Below, piece by piece: positions 42,831-52,451 of a stretch of 64,000 bases of DNA. Positions within the stretch are counted from its first letter, which is position 1. The number at the start of each line of letters is the position of its first letter. The translations under genes were made by a program, and so were the position numbers. The stretch is from the NCBI GenBank assembly GCA_014529385.2, contig CM043968.1, positions 8,168,648-8,232,647 of the forward strand, given 5' to 3'. The notes beneath the pieces are model-generated. The model was not told the origin of the DNA, did no database searches, and worked only from the letters and a program-made list of their open reading frames with translations. This DNA is from Adiantum capillus-veneris. Lineage: Eukaryota > Streptophyta > Polypodiopsida > Polypodiales > Pteridaceae.

Positions 42831-43522
42831 GGTTCTCCACTCCCGTCATTCAATCCTCTACTCACATGCATACCCTCGGCACCCTGTTGAGGACAACGCC
42901 CACCTTGGAAGCCTGTCTACATTTAAACCTCACACACTCGATTCAACCAGTTTACCAGTGGCTGTCCACGGTACAATTTTTTGAGCGCATCCTAAACTTA
43001 AATTAGCAACACCACAGCACCTAACCCCGCCTACAGAAGTGCACCGATAATACTTACACACTAAAGACGGAGGATCACTAACAACGACACAACCCGCTTC
43101 TTCAAACCTTGGCAGAATTCTTGGCTTCGTGGGTCGACGCCCGTTTGCAACACACTTCAGAAAGCCCTCTGACAAAACTCTCCTCTCCACTTCTTACTTC
43201 GGGAATCCATTCAACAAAGTTCTCCATCGGCTATGGCAAACCTTACACTTTACATGGCTAACCTTTCACCATAACTCAAATGGATCTCTTCCCCTCTCAC
43301 CTAAAAGTCACCCTACTCCATTAGAGCTTCAATTCCTCTACCTTTGCGGGAGGACTTAGCTTGATTTTGGGTAAGCTTGCATTATTTAGTTTGGTTTTTG
43401 GGTAAGCTTACATTGTAAAGTTTGGTCGGCGGCACGCAACACTTTACACCCTCTTCCACTTTGGCCCACACTTCTTAACCTAACCCACCTCATCGACAAC
43501 ACACTTTATCACTTACCCTACC

Positions 43523-44476
43523 ATGGATAACCTTAATACTCTGCAATTACCACCGACAACCCTCACTTTGGATTCGGCTTCAACCGGCTTGGCGGCACCC
43601 CCCACACCCTCCCTTCCCAGTTTTGTCTCAGCCACCACGGTTCTTTTGGCGGAAACCTCGTCGACCCTTGTGCCCCTAACGTACGCACCCACCGGTAACA
43701 TCGTCCCATTACCGGACAACCCACATGCTTTGAATCATTATGAGCTTATCACGGAGGAATTGGAAAAGCTCCCCGAAGATTCTTTTGACTTCTCCTCGGT
43801 GCTTGCCAAAAATGACCTAACCCACAACCGTTTTAACATAGCTTCATCCTCCACCATCGACGCACCTCTTGTTTTGGAAAAGCCAAAGGTTTCCTCTTCA
43901 ATCTACCCCTCCAACAATTTGGCATCATTACCACAACTGAAGAAGCCGGCGGATTTTGAGGTGATTCTCTCCAATTCTATTTTAGAATTCAAGAAGCTAC
44001 ACGGTAAATTAAAAAGAACTAAAAGTTTCTTAGCGCATCTCAATGAGTTACTCTGTAACCAAAAAGCTCCCAATAGCCTTTGTATCAAACCTCCCAAGCT
44101 TACCATTGATGATTCACAAGCCCAAGCCCTTCTCAATGCCAAGCTCACTTCACTCACTTTATGTTTTCAACTTGATTCCACACAAGCTCTCATCCAAGCA
44201 CAAACTCTACTCATAAAAAACCTCCAATCTTATCTTGATAGCTACCATGCACTTGTTGAAGAACGCCTCAATGATCTTAACAATAGGCTTCTCTTGATTT
44301 CCATTCCACTATTGTCAAAACATGATTGGAGCCTTAAGCTTAAAGAATGGAAAACCACCTCTCTCCACACCCTCTTCCTCTTCCTGAAATCCAAACCTAA
44401 CATCTTGAATGCCCATTTAACCTCTACCAAGAAGAAGACGCCACACTTGCACGCAAAAGATCTATCAATGCATTGA
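43523..44476 (+). CDS. PLE ORF1 (copy B), unknown function
   Basis: 317 codons from MDNLNTLQLPPTTLTLD. The N-terminal third is Thr/Ser/Pro-rich, and the rest is helical with a probable coiled coil (ALIQAQTLLIKNLQSYLDSY then HALVEERLNDLNNRL). No catalytic motif. It precedes the RT frame, so it is probably the element's ORF1 product, perhaps RNA-binding or multimerising (inference). Near its 3' end a neighbouring frame continues sensibly (QEEDATLARKRSINALKGG), so the true ORF1 may be longer with a shift near 44410. Absent from truncated copy A. Confidence 0.55.
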   Translation: MDNLNTLQLPPTTLTLDSASTGLAAPPTPSLPSFVSATTVLLAETSSTLVPLTYAPTGNIVPLPDNPHALNHYELITEELEKLPEDSFDFSSVLAKNDLTHNRFNIASSSTIDAPLVLEKPKVSSSIYPSNNLASLPQLKKPADFEVILSNSILEFKKLHGKLKRTKSFLAHLNELLCNQKAPNSLCIKPPKLTIDDSQAQALLNAKLTSLTLCFQLDSTQALIQAQTLLIKNLQSYLDSYHALVEERLNDLNNRLLLISIPLLSKHDWSLKLKEWKTTSLHTLFLFLKSKPNILNAHLTSTKKKTPHLHAKDLSMH

Positions 44477-44872
44477 AAGGAGGTCCCTTAGTCTCCCCCG
44501 GTCTCCCCAAAAACAAACTATAAAAGAACTCGTGGAGCAAGTGTGGAGGATCACTTAGGTTCAAGTAACACCAAGGGGCACTTAAAAGCAAGTAACACTA
44601 AACCGCATTTCCCCCCCTCCTCCTCCCCAAGTAAACCCTATCCCCCTCCCAAAAAAACCCTTCCATTCCACACAAAGAACCTTCAACTCCTCTTCCAAAA
44701 CACCATTCCAATCCCTAGACCCCTCTACATACCCTCACCTTCTCCATTGGAGCCTCAAATATCTATAGCTCCTAAAACCATCTCAAGGCCAACAAAAGGC
44801 CCGACCAACAAACGAACTTTAGAACCTCCCCACCCAAGCATCTCCTCCCTATGTAAAAAAACCCACTGCTAA
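44477..44872 (+). pseudogene. Proline-rich extension in the ORF1 frame (copy B)
   Basis: In the same frame as ORF1, beyond its stop and one more stop: DHLGSSNTKGHLKASNTK, then PPSSSPSKPYPPPKKTLPF and KTISRPTKGPTNKRT, ending at 44872. It overlaps the open start of the RT frame (from 44823) in another frame. This may be the C-terminus of ORF1 after mutation, or a linker reached by frameshifting. Confidence 0.4.
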
Positions 44873-46719
44873 CGCACTCGGGAAAAGGAAGAGGGAGGAA
44901 GGATTGGGGCGCAAGCACCCCACTACATGGGTGCATCTTTCCTTCTCCAAGCCCCCCCTCCTCCCACGTCTTTGGATCACCAACACCGCCGCTACATCAC
45001 CACTTGACAAAGATCACCTCGAGCTCCCAACCCGCAAAGGACGTTTGAGAAGGAAGTATTCGCTACCCCTTGTAAATCCTCAACACTACAAACTTCTCCT
45101 TTTTGGTAAAATTAAAACCTGCTCTTTGGAGCTTGGTGTTTCCAACTTTAAAGTACATAACCTTTCACCTAAAACTCTCTCCCTCCCTAAAAAGCGATGC
45201 TTAGCTTTAGGTTTAAAATACATCCCTCCCCCTTCAAACCCTTCACCCGTTTCTCTTCTTAACGCTCGTACCAAAATGGCAAGAGAATTCAATCTTAAGT
45301 TTTTCTTCAAGAATCATCCAACTCTACCACCCTCTCCTTTCAAAATACCAAATCCCCTTCGGAAGCCGCCCTTGCAAAACCCAGCTCTCAACCAAATCTT
45401 ACTCACCAACCATATTAACCTTAACCTTATTTTAAACTCTAATTTCTTCCCACCCTCTAAACCTCCCCGTTTTGTCATTCAAGCCTTAAAAAGCCTCAAA
45501 TTGGATCCTTCCATTGTCATAAAACGTGCAGACAAAAACCTAGGCTTGGCCATACTATCTTTGGATTGGTACGAAAGTAACGCCCTCACTCACCTCAATG
45601 ATACCTCCACTTACGAGCCTTGCCTCTCCATCCCCTTTTCCTTTATTGCTTTCCTTCTCTCCTCCATTACCAACCAATTTTTGACGTTACCTACTTTGGA
45701 TCGTAACTTCATCCTCTCACCCCTTGACAGGCAACTTAAACCTTGCCCCATTTATTTCATCCCTAAACTGCACAAACCCTCCCTTGTCTCACGGCCTATT
45801 TGCTCCTATAAAGGCTATATCTTTGAAAAAGCTTCCATTTGGCTTCACTTCCAACTCTTTCCTATCCTCCTCACCTTTAAGCAAAATCTTAAAAACTCGC
45901 TCACCCTCATCCAGGACCTTAACAATCTCCCCCTCCCACCCAATACCCTACTCTTCACCTTTGATGTAGAGGCCCTCTACCCTAGTATCACAATCAACCA
46001 TGGCCTCGCGGCGCTCAAAGCCTCCCTTTCCACCCATTTTGACCCTCTCAAAACCCACTTCATCCTCTCTCTTGCAGCGCTCATCTTGTCGCACCACTAC
46101 ATTACCTTCAAAGGTAAGTTTCGGAAACAAGTCAAAGGCACCGCTATGGGCTCCAATTTTGCCGTAGTGTATGCATGCCTCTTATTATGCCATTTAGAAG
46201 CCTCTTCTTCCCTTTTGAATAGTCCTAATCTTCTCTACTTCAAGCGATATGTAGATGATGCCTTTGGACTATGGATTTGCTCTAAGGCCTCCCTCACCTC
46301 TTGTCTGAATGACTATGGAAAACCACTTCAAGATCACATTAAAATCTCTAGCCACATCTCTCCCAACCATGCCACCATCCTCGACATAGGATCTTTTAAA
46401 GGAACAAAGTTTGCCTCCTCAAGCCTTTTAGACTCTCACTGCCACCAAAAACCCTTAAATGCCTATAACTACATCCCATGCATCTCGTGGCACCCTACAC
46501 ACTTAAAAGTGGCTTTTATTTTTGCATAACTCAAAAGATTTATCATTAGAGAAAGCTCCTTGGAAGGTTTCATTGCTATCCGCAATCTCTTCTATCAACG
46601 CCTTAGGGCAAAAGGATATTCACCAGGTTTTCTTCTTTATGTGTTCCAAAAAGCCACCTATCAGAATCGCACCTCCCTCATGGAGCCCACTCTTCGACTT
46701 AAAAAACCACCCCCCATAA
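44823..46719 (+). pseudogene. Penelope-type reverse transcriptase, nonsense codon (copy B)
   Basis: The frame is open from 44823, with a basic NALGKRKREEGLGRKH stretch before the region shared with copy A. All RT motifs match copy A, including FTFDVEALYPSIT, KGTAMGSNFAVVYA and RYVDDAFGLW. A GAA-to-TAA change creates a stop at 46527-46529 (FIFA*LKRFII); beyond it the frame continues as in copy A to about 46749. The truncation removes about the last 70 residues of the thumb-like region. Copy B therefore has the full-length structure but a damaged enzyme. Confidence 0.85.
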
Positions 46720-47461
46720 CCTTCAAGTTACCTTTCACTGTCTCCACCAGAAGGCTATCACCATCCCTGTGTATCAGCAACCCTATCGCTTCAGCTTGCC
46801 AATACAACCCCTCACTCATGGTTCTACCTAGACCCACCATTTGTTGGACCTCTGGGCCTAACCTCCATAGCATGCTTGTACATACTTTGCACCAGCCGGG
46901 AAGACTCACATAACTCTTTGAATGGGCTACACGTTCCCCTTTTTTTGGCTTGCCACACACCTTTGACTAAAATATATATTTGAAAATTTCCGTTTTGCTT
47001 CAATACCCTACCCTTTAAAATAGGGGAATTTTTTGGTTATGCCCCTCCCTTCCACTTTATCCCTTATCTTGTTCACACCTATCCATGTTTCCCCCCTCGA
47101 GCGCGCTTTCAAAATTTTCTTTGATCTACTAGCTCCACGAAAAATATAAAAATTGGTATACTAGCTCATGAAAAAATAATATAAATGGATATTAAAAAAT
47201 CCTCTTATGTTCCCCTAAATCTGGACCTTTCTTTTCACCCTCTATCTCCTCACTAACTTGTGTATCAAATCACCATCATCTCCAAAAACATAACTCTATT
47301 GGGTACAACATGTCTACCCCAACTCTTCCACCTTGTACTTTTGTACACTACCATTAACTCACCTGTCCCTAACTCTTCCACCCTAACTCTTTCCTATGTA
47401 CACTTGTACACTACCATTAACTTCCTTTTTCCCCCCCCCAAAATCCACCTCAAGCTACCCC

Positions 47462-47470
47462 TATATAAAT
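47462..47470 (+). promoter_or_regulatory. TATA box near 3' end of copy B
   Basis: TATATAAAT, 36 bp before the hammerhead, same context as 41357. Confidence 0.55.
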
Positions 47471-47505
47471 CCCCATTCACCTCCTTCACCTGTATAAGAA
47501 AACTC

Positions 47506-47547
47506 ACACCACTGATGAGCTCAATATGAGCGAAACGCGTTTGGTGT
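47506..47547 (+). ncRNA. Type I hammerhead ribozyme, copy B
   Basis: Stem I ACACCA (47506-47511) / TGGTGT (47542-47547); core CTGATGA (47512-47518); stem II GCTC / GAGC, loop AATAT; GAA (47532-47534); ACGCGT (47535-47540), self-complementary, which would let two molecules share stem III; U17 at 47541. Predicted cut between 47541 and 47542. Full consensus core. Confidence 0.88.
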
Positions 47548-48462
47548 CCCATCTTCTCTACCTAAATCACCCCTCAACCTCCCCGTGTATCCCTACCTAC
47601 TTTAAGGATATTCAACGTCCCACCGTTCCTTTTGTCTCTCTATACTTGAAGTCGTTTCGCACGCTTTCTTACATTTTTATCTTACAAGTCCCGTAAGACT
47701 CCATTATTAAAACCATAGAATCTGATGGTGTCCCCCCTATCCTATAAACATGCATACCAACCAAGATAATAAATTCCAGTCCCACTTACCCTATTGCAAT
47801 GAAAAACTCCAACCTTTCATAGATTACTCAAGGACCTCTCTTCTTAAGCAAGAAAAGAGAAACCTCAGTTTTGATACCAATGTCAGAGATCTAATACTTA
47901 CTTTTAGATGCAGCAGAATTTAACTATGAAATGGTAGAGTTTTTCTCAAGAGAAAGATAGCAAGGAGATTATAGGTTATGTCAGATGATTTCTTTACACA
48001 AATGCACATAAAAAGCACTATAATCATGCACATAATTCAAAGAGAATACTTAACTAAGATGAGGACTGGATTTGCTTGGAGCCGGCGGTCCCCCTCCAAA
48101 AGGATTTGTATTATAATCCTCTCAAATGAGACACCACACACTCATACACACTTGTTGAGTTCACACACAACAAGTGTGTGCTACCTTGGACATGTGGCCC
48201 AACCAAGCTTAGTAAACAAAAACTAGAGTTAACTTACTAAATGAGGAAGGGTTGACCTAACCTTAGTCTTTAGATTTCCCCTTTTACTTAATAAAAACCA
48301 TAAACTTACTCCTTTTATTAATTAGCTCGGGTGCAAGACCTTTGCACGCCTTATGAAGCTACATCCTACTGCTAATTTAGGACCTGCTAAATTAGGATAA
48401 CTTTGATAAAAATAAAAAATTTACGTTTTGGGCTTTAAAACTTTCACCTCATGTGTGAAACC

Positions 48463-49148
48463 CCGGGGGATTCACCATGGAAAACTTATCGCACCACGTA
48501 AGTGCAGGGGAGGGGTTTTTTTTTTACAAGTTACATAAGCATATAAGTTAGGGGCAGGCCCCCAATAATTTATCTCCCAAGCTTAAAAATAAGGAAGGGG
48601 AGTATCATATTTATGTGTGTGGGGGGGGGGGCAACCTGACCGGATGGATTACTTATAAAAACGATTGGTCACCGATGTGAACTAGAATTTGGATGAATTT
48701 AGGGGACGATTTTTATCAGGTCACACATCAAATTTTGCATCAAGCCGATCATAGAATAGGGCTGATTTGGAGCAAGTCAAGGGTTGATTTACACCAGCTT
48801 TGGATGGGTTAGAATTGGATGAGTAGCCAGAGTGCAGTCTGATCGAGGACATAGTTTGAAAGTCAAACTAAGACACATTGAGGGTACATCTAGCTATCAA
48901 CATAAGTGGTTCCTTAGTACATTGCCAATCACTATGCTACACACTCTTTAACTAGTTTTACCCAGTTAGATCATGTGAGACCTATAATTTATATGTAAGA
49001 TAGGGGTATGATAGTTTTCTTCATTAATTGTCGTATAAGCGTAGAAAGGAGGGTCATACTCAATAATATGAGTTGTATATACGGGTTTTATCAAAGTTGT
49101 CCGCTTGTAGGTGGCATCTTGTTTTGTACATAGAGTGAATCCCCCGAG
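48463..49148. mobile_element. Mutator-like non-autonomous DNA transposon
   Basis: 686 bp present only in the right-hand repeat copy. The ends CCGGGGGATTCAC and GTGAATCCCCCGAG share a 12-bp inverted repeat, and GTGTGAAACC is duplicated on both sides (48453-48462 and 49149-49158). The left-hand repeat copy shows the empty site (ATGTGTGAAACCTTAG). A 9-10 bp duplication points to the Mutator superfamily. No transposase frame inside. Confidence 0.8.
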
Positions 49149-50134
49149 GTGTGAAACCTTAGCACAATGCTTTAAGGGGCTACCAAGTTGCTCCCAAAAC
49201 CTGCTCAATTTAGACAATTTGTGGCAAGTTAGAATTTCACTTTAAGGCTTTCAAGACTTTATACTTGCCCTAAAAAATTATTCCAATGACTTGAATCTAA
49301 CACAACTACTTTCTATTTTTAGACCGCTATGTAATTGCTCTCGATCATCTCTTGTGTCTTGTACCTTTGATCAAGGCTATCCGGGATATATTTATCTTTC
49401 CTTGACCTGTACCTATGACTCAGATTACTAGTTAGCAATCACCCTTGCTCTTTTATGGACTTTTCCCTTTCGGTCGTCCCAAGCCTTGATCAGTTGATCC
49501 ATCATCACTTAATCAATTTCACTTGTACTTTTTTTTATTTTCCCTACACTTAAGTGTCCAAATTAAATTGAAAAATACTTTTAGAGGATTAGAAATTAAT
49601 ATTCATGACATGATGCTTATAGTTCTCTCCTTTCAATTCCAACTTGTGGGCACATATGATTTGCCTCACATTCTCTTGGTGTTCATGTTGTTACTCTCGT
49701 CTTTTGATTGCTTAAATACAACATTCAAAGAGGTGAATGCTCTTTTTTTCACGACAACATGCATTTTTTGAATCTTTTTTCTTGCTTCATAACAACTCTT
49801 GGGATCCTTAACAAAGCTTCTTTTTGCCTCTCTTTGAGAGAAACCCATGCTCATGTTATCTAAATCACTTCACAAATCTAAATTTGAGACCTCCCCTTCT
49901 CTAATTAGAAACGCTTTTTCAATGAGATTAAGACTTGTTCTTTTGTGACCATAAAAAGTCTCTGTTTTACCTCAATTCATCCCTTGATTGAGAAAGAGAT
50001 AAACCTTTGACAATTCTGAATCTCTTCTTGTGATGGCGGAGTCTCTTAGGTTGAGCTAGACGAAGTAAACCTGGGATATGATACCAAAGTAGCATAATTT
50101 GGGAGGAGCATAGTAGCTAAATAGATCTTTGTGC

Positions 50135-50136
<2 letters not shown>

Positions 50137-50173
<37 letters not shown>
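50137..50173. repeat. GA microsatellite
   Basis: Counterpart of 37816-37874, shorter. Confidence 0.95.
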
Positions 50174-50175
<2 letters not shown>

Positions 50176-50960
50176 TTTTGAGGGGGGAAGCCTTGCTCTC
50201 TGCAGCCTGCGATTAGCCTCCTCCGCAACAACAATTTGTAGTTTTTTACCCTCTTTCGCTTTTCTAACACAAAAGTTGTAGAGGTTTCCATTCCTAGTTT
50301 GGATTGAGGGCTATTTTTAGAGATTGGCTCTCTATCATGAGAAATTTAAATAATAGTGTCACTCGGGTTCCTTTTCGTACTTTGGCCACTGATAGACCTT
50401 TCCTTTAGTTCTTTATCTATTACTTTCCTCTTAAGAAGTATCCACCACTTCACCATGAAGAGGGGTGTGTGCATGGATAATTAGGGTCCTCAAGCCATGT
50501 TCAAGTTAAGTTAGCTCACATCTCCCTTCTAGTTGTGATTCCCACACACTTTTGGAGGCATATATTGCACGCTCTTAATTCATTTTGGTCCCATAAAAGA
50601 CAATTGATTTTGGGGAGGATTCCATTAGCATTTCTAAAGGGTTGCATAATCTTTTTAGCACCCTAAGGTTCTGAGTTGCACCTTAAACTATGAAGGTTTC
50701 TTCACCCTTTTGGTACCCTACGGCCTTGAGACACTCCTTATAGTCATTTTCGTAATCTTGGTCCTTCCACTGTTTTTATTTTGTCTCTTTAGAATGGCCG
50801 ATTCTAAAGAGAGAAAATCGTTTAAAGTACACCAAAATTTAATTTGGTGATAGCGATGATAGTGAAATTCTAATCTCCCTATTTCTCTCTCTTTGTTTTA
50901 TAGATTGAGAGAGGAGATGTTTCAAGGGTCTTCCGCGATGGACATATTGAGATATCTTTC

Positions 50961-51553
<593 letters not shown>

Positions 51554-51607
<54 letters not shown>
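51554..51607. repeat. GA microsatellite
   Basis: About 27 GA units. Confidence 0.95.
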
Positions 51608-51609
<2 letters not shown>

Positions 51610-52427
51610 TCTGAAGGAGGCCGGGGCTATACTAGTGGATATCTATAGGGGGTGATAGCAAAATATCACTCTTAGGTTGGGTGAGACAAAGAATTTTATT
51701 TGCCTCCTTTTTGTTTGCTCACAAGGGACGGAGGCACATTACATATGAAAATGATGTATTATATAGATAATGGCAGTCAATGAGAGGTAGTGTAACAAAA
51801 AGTACCGCACTCAACTAATGGCTGCAAATTTGTTTGCTTTGCAATGGCCGCATTTTGCACCGCAAAGCGTGTGGCATATGCTCATTTCCGGTGTTTTTGT
51901 GGGCCTGGTGGGTCTGAAACATTGCTCGAGAAAACTTTTTCCCGAAAGCTTGGCAAACACCTAGAGGAAAATAAATTTCTCTATTTTTGTAAGTTTCTCA
52001 CCTTCAAATTTGAAATTTGACCAATCCTGGTGCAGGCCTAGGCTTCATCCTGCAAATTGGAAGTTGGGACAAAGTATAAACAACAGTTCAAGGGCGGCAT
52101 TCGCATCGCGATTCGCCTCCGCTTTGGACGCTTGTCCCGAATGAGAGAGAGAGAGGTGCGAGATTAAACTCGGACGTTGGCATGGGCATGGGCGGGGTAC
52201 GTCGCTTGCTTAATTATCAAACTAGCTAGGACTAGCTGGGCGGGGCGGACTCGCAGAGCAGAGAAGGCAGCGCGGATAACGTCCTGTGAATTGGTCAGCG
52301 ATGGAAGTGCGCAATGCCGAATTTCCATCAACTGGCGAGTGAAAAATGGATAGAGATGATGAATCAATGGCAATCAGTGCAGCAGCTTGGTGCCCACAAG
52401 GATATCGACGCAAGCTACTCAGTCACT
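51608..52427. other. Upstream region of the TMK-like gene; no gene seen
   Basis: I looked for leucine-rich repeats that should precede a TMK kinase and found none on either strand. A possible promoter cannot be placed with confidence. Confidence 0.4.
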
Positions 52428-52451
52428 TAAGCATGGAAAATCCCCAATGCC

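Larger units (their letters stand above)
41581..47685 (+). mobile_element. Penelope-like element copy B (full length)
   Basis: 6105 bp from the copy A junction to the right-hand direct repeat. Order: 5' untranslated region with tandem repeats, ORF1 region, RT frame with one nonsense codon, TATA box, hammerhead, end. The hammerhead-to-hammerhead distance with copy A (41436 to 47542) is 6106 bp, so self-cleavage of a read-through RNA would release a unit-length transcript. Confidence 0.88.
47686..50927. repeat. Flanking direct repeat, right copy
   Basis: Same sequence as 36066-38625, interrupted only by the 686-bp insertion at 48463-49148. It starts exactly where PLE copy B ends and leaves homology at GGTCTTCCGCGATGG, where the left copy enters PLE copy A. 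Confidence 0.9.

Noticed and set aside
42601-43006. Several overlapping frames on both strands
   Set aside because: GC-rich repeated leader of PLE copy B; frames overlap in all directions without a conserved product.
36066-50927. A giant LTR retrotransposon with 2.55-kb LTRs
   Set aside because: The repeat ends are not TG...CA, there is no primer site or polypurine tract at the inner edges, and the interior is two PLE copies.
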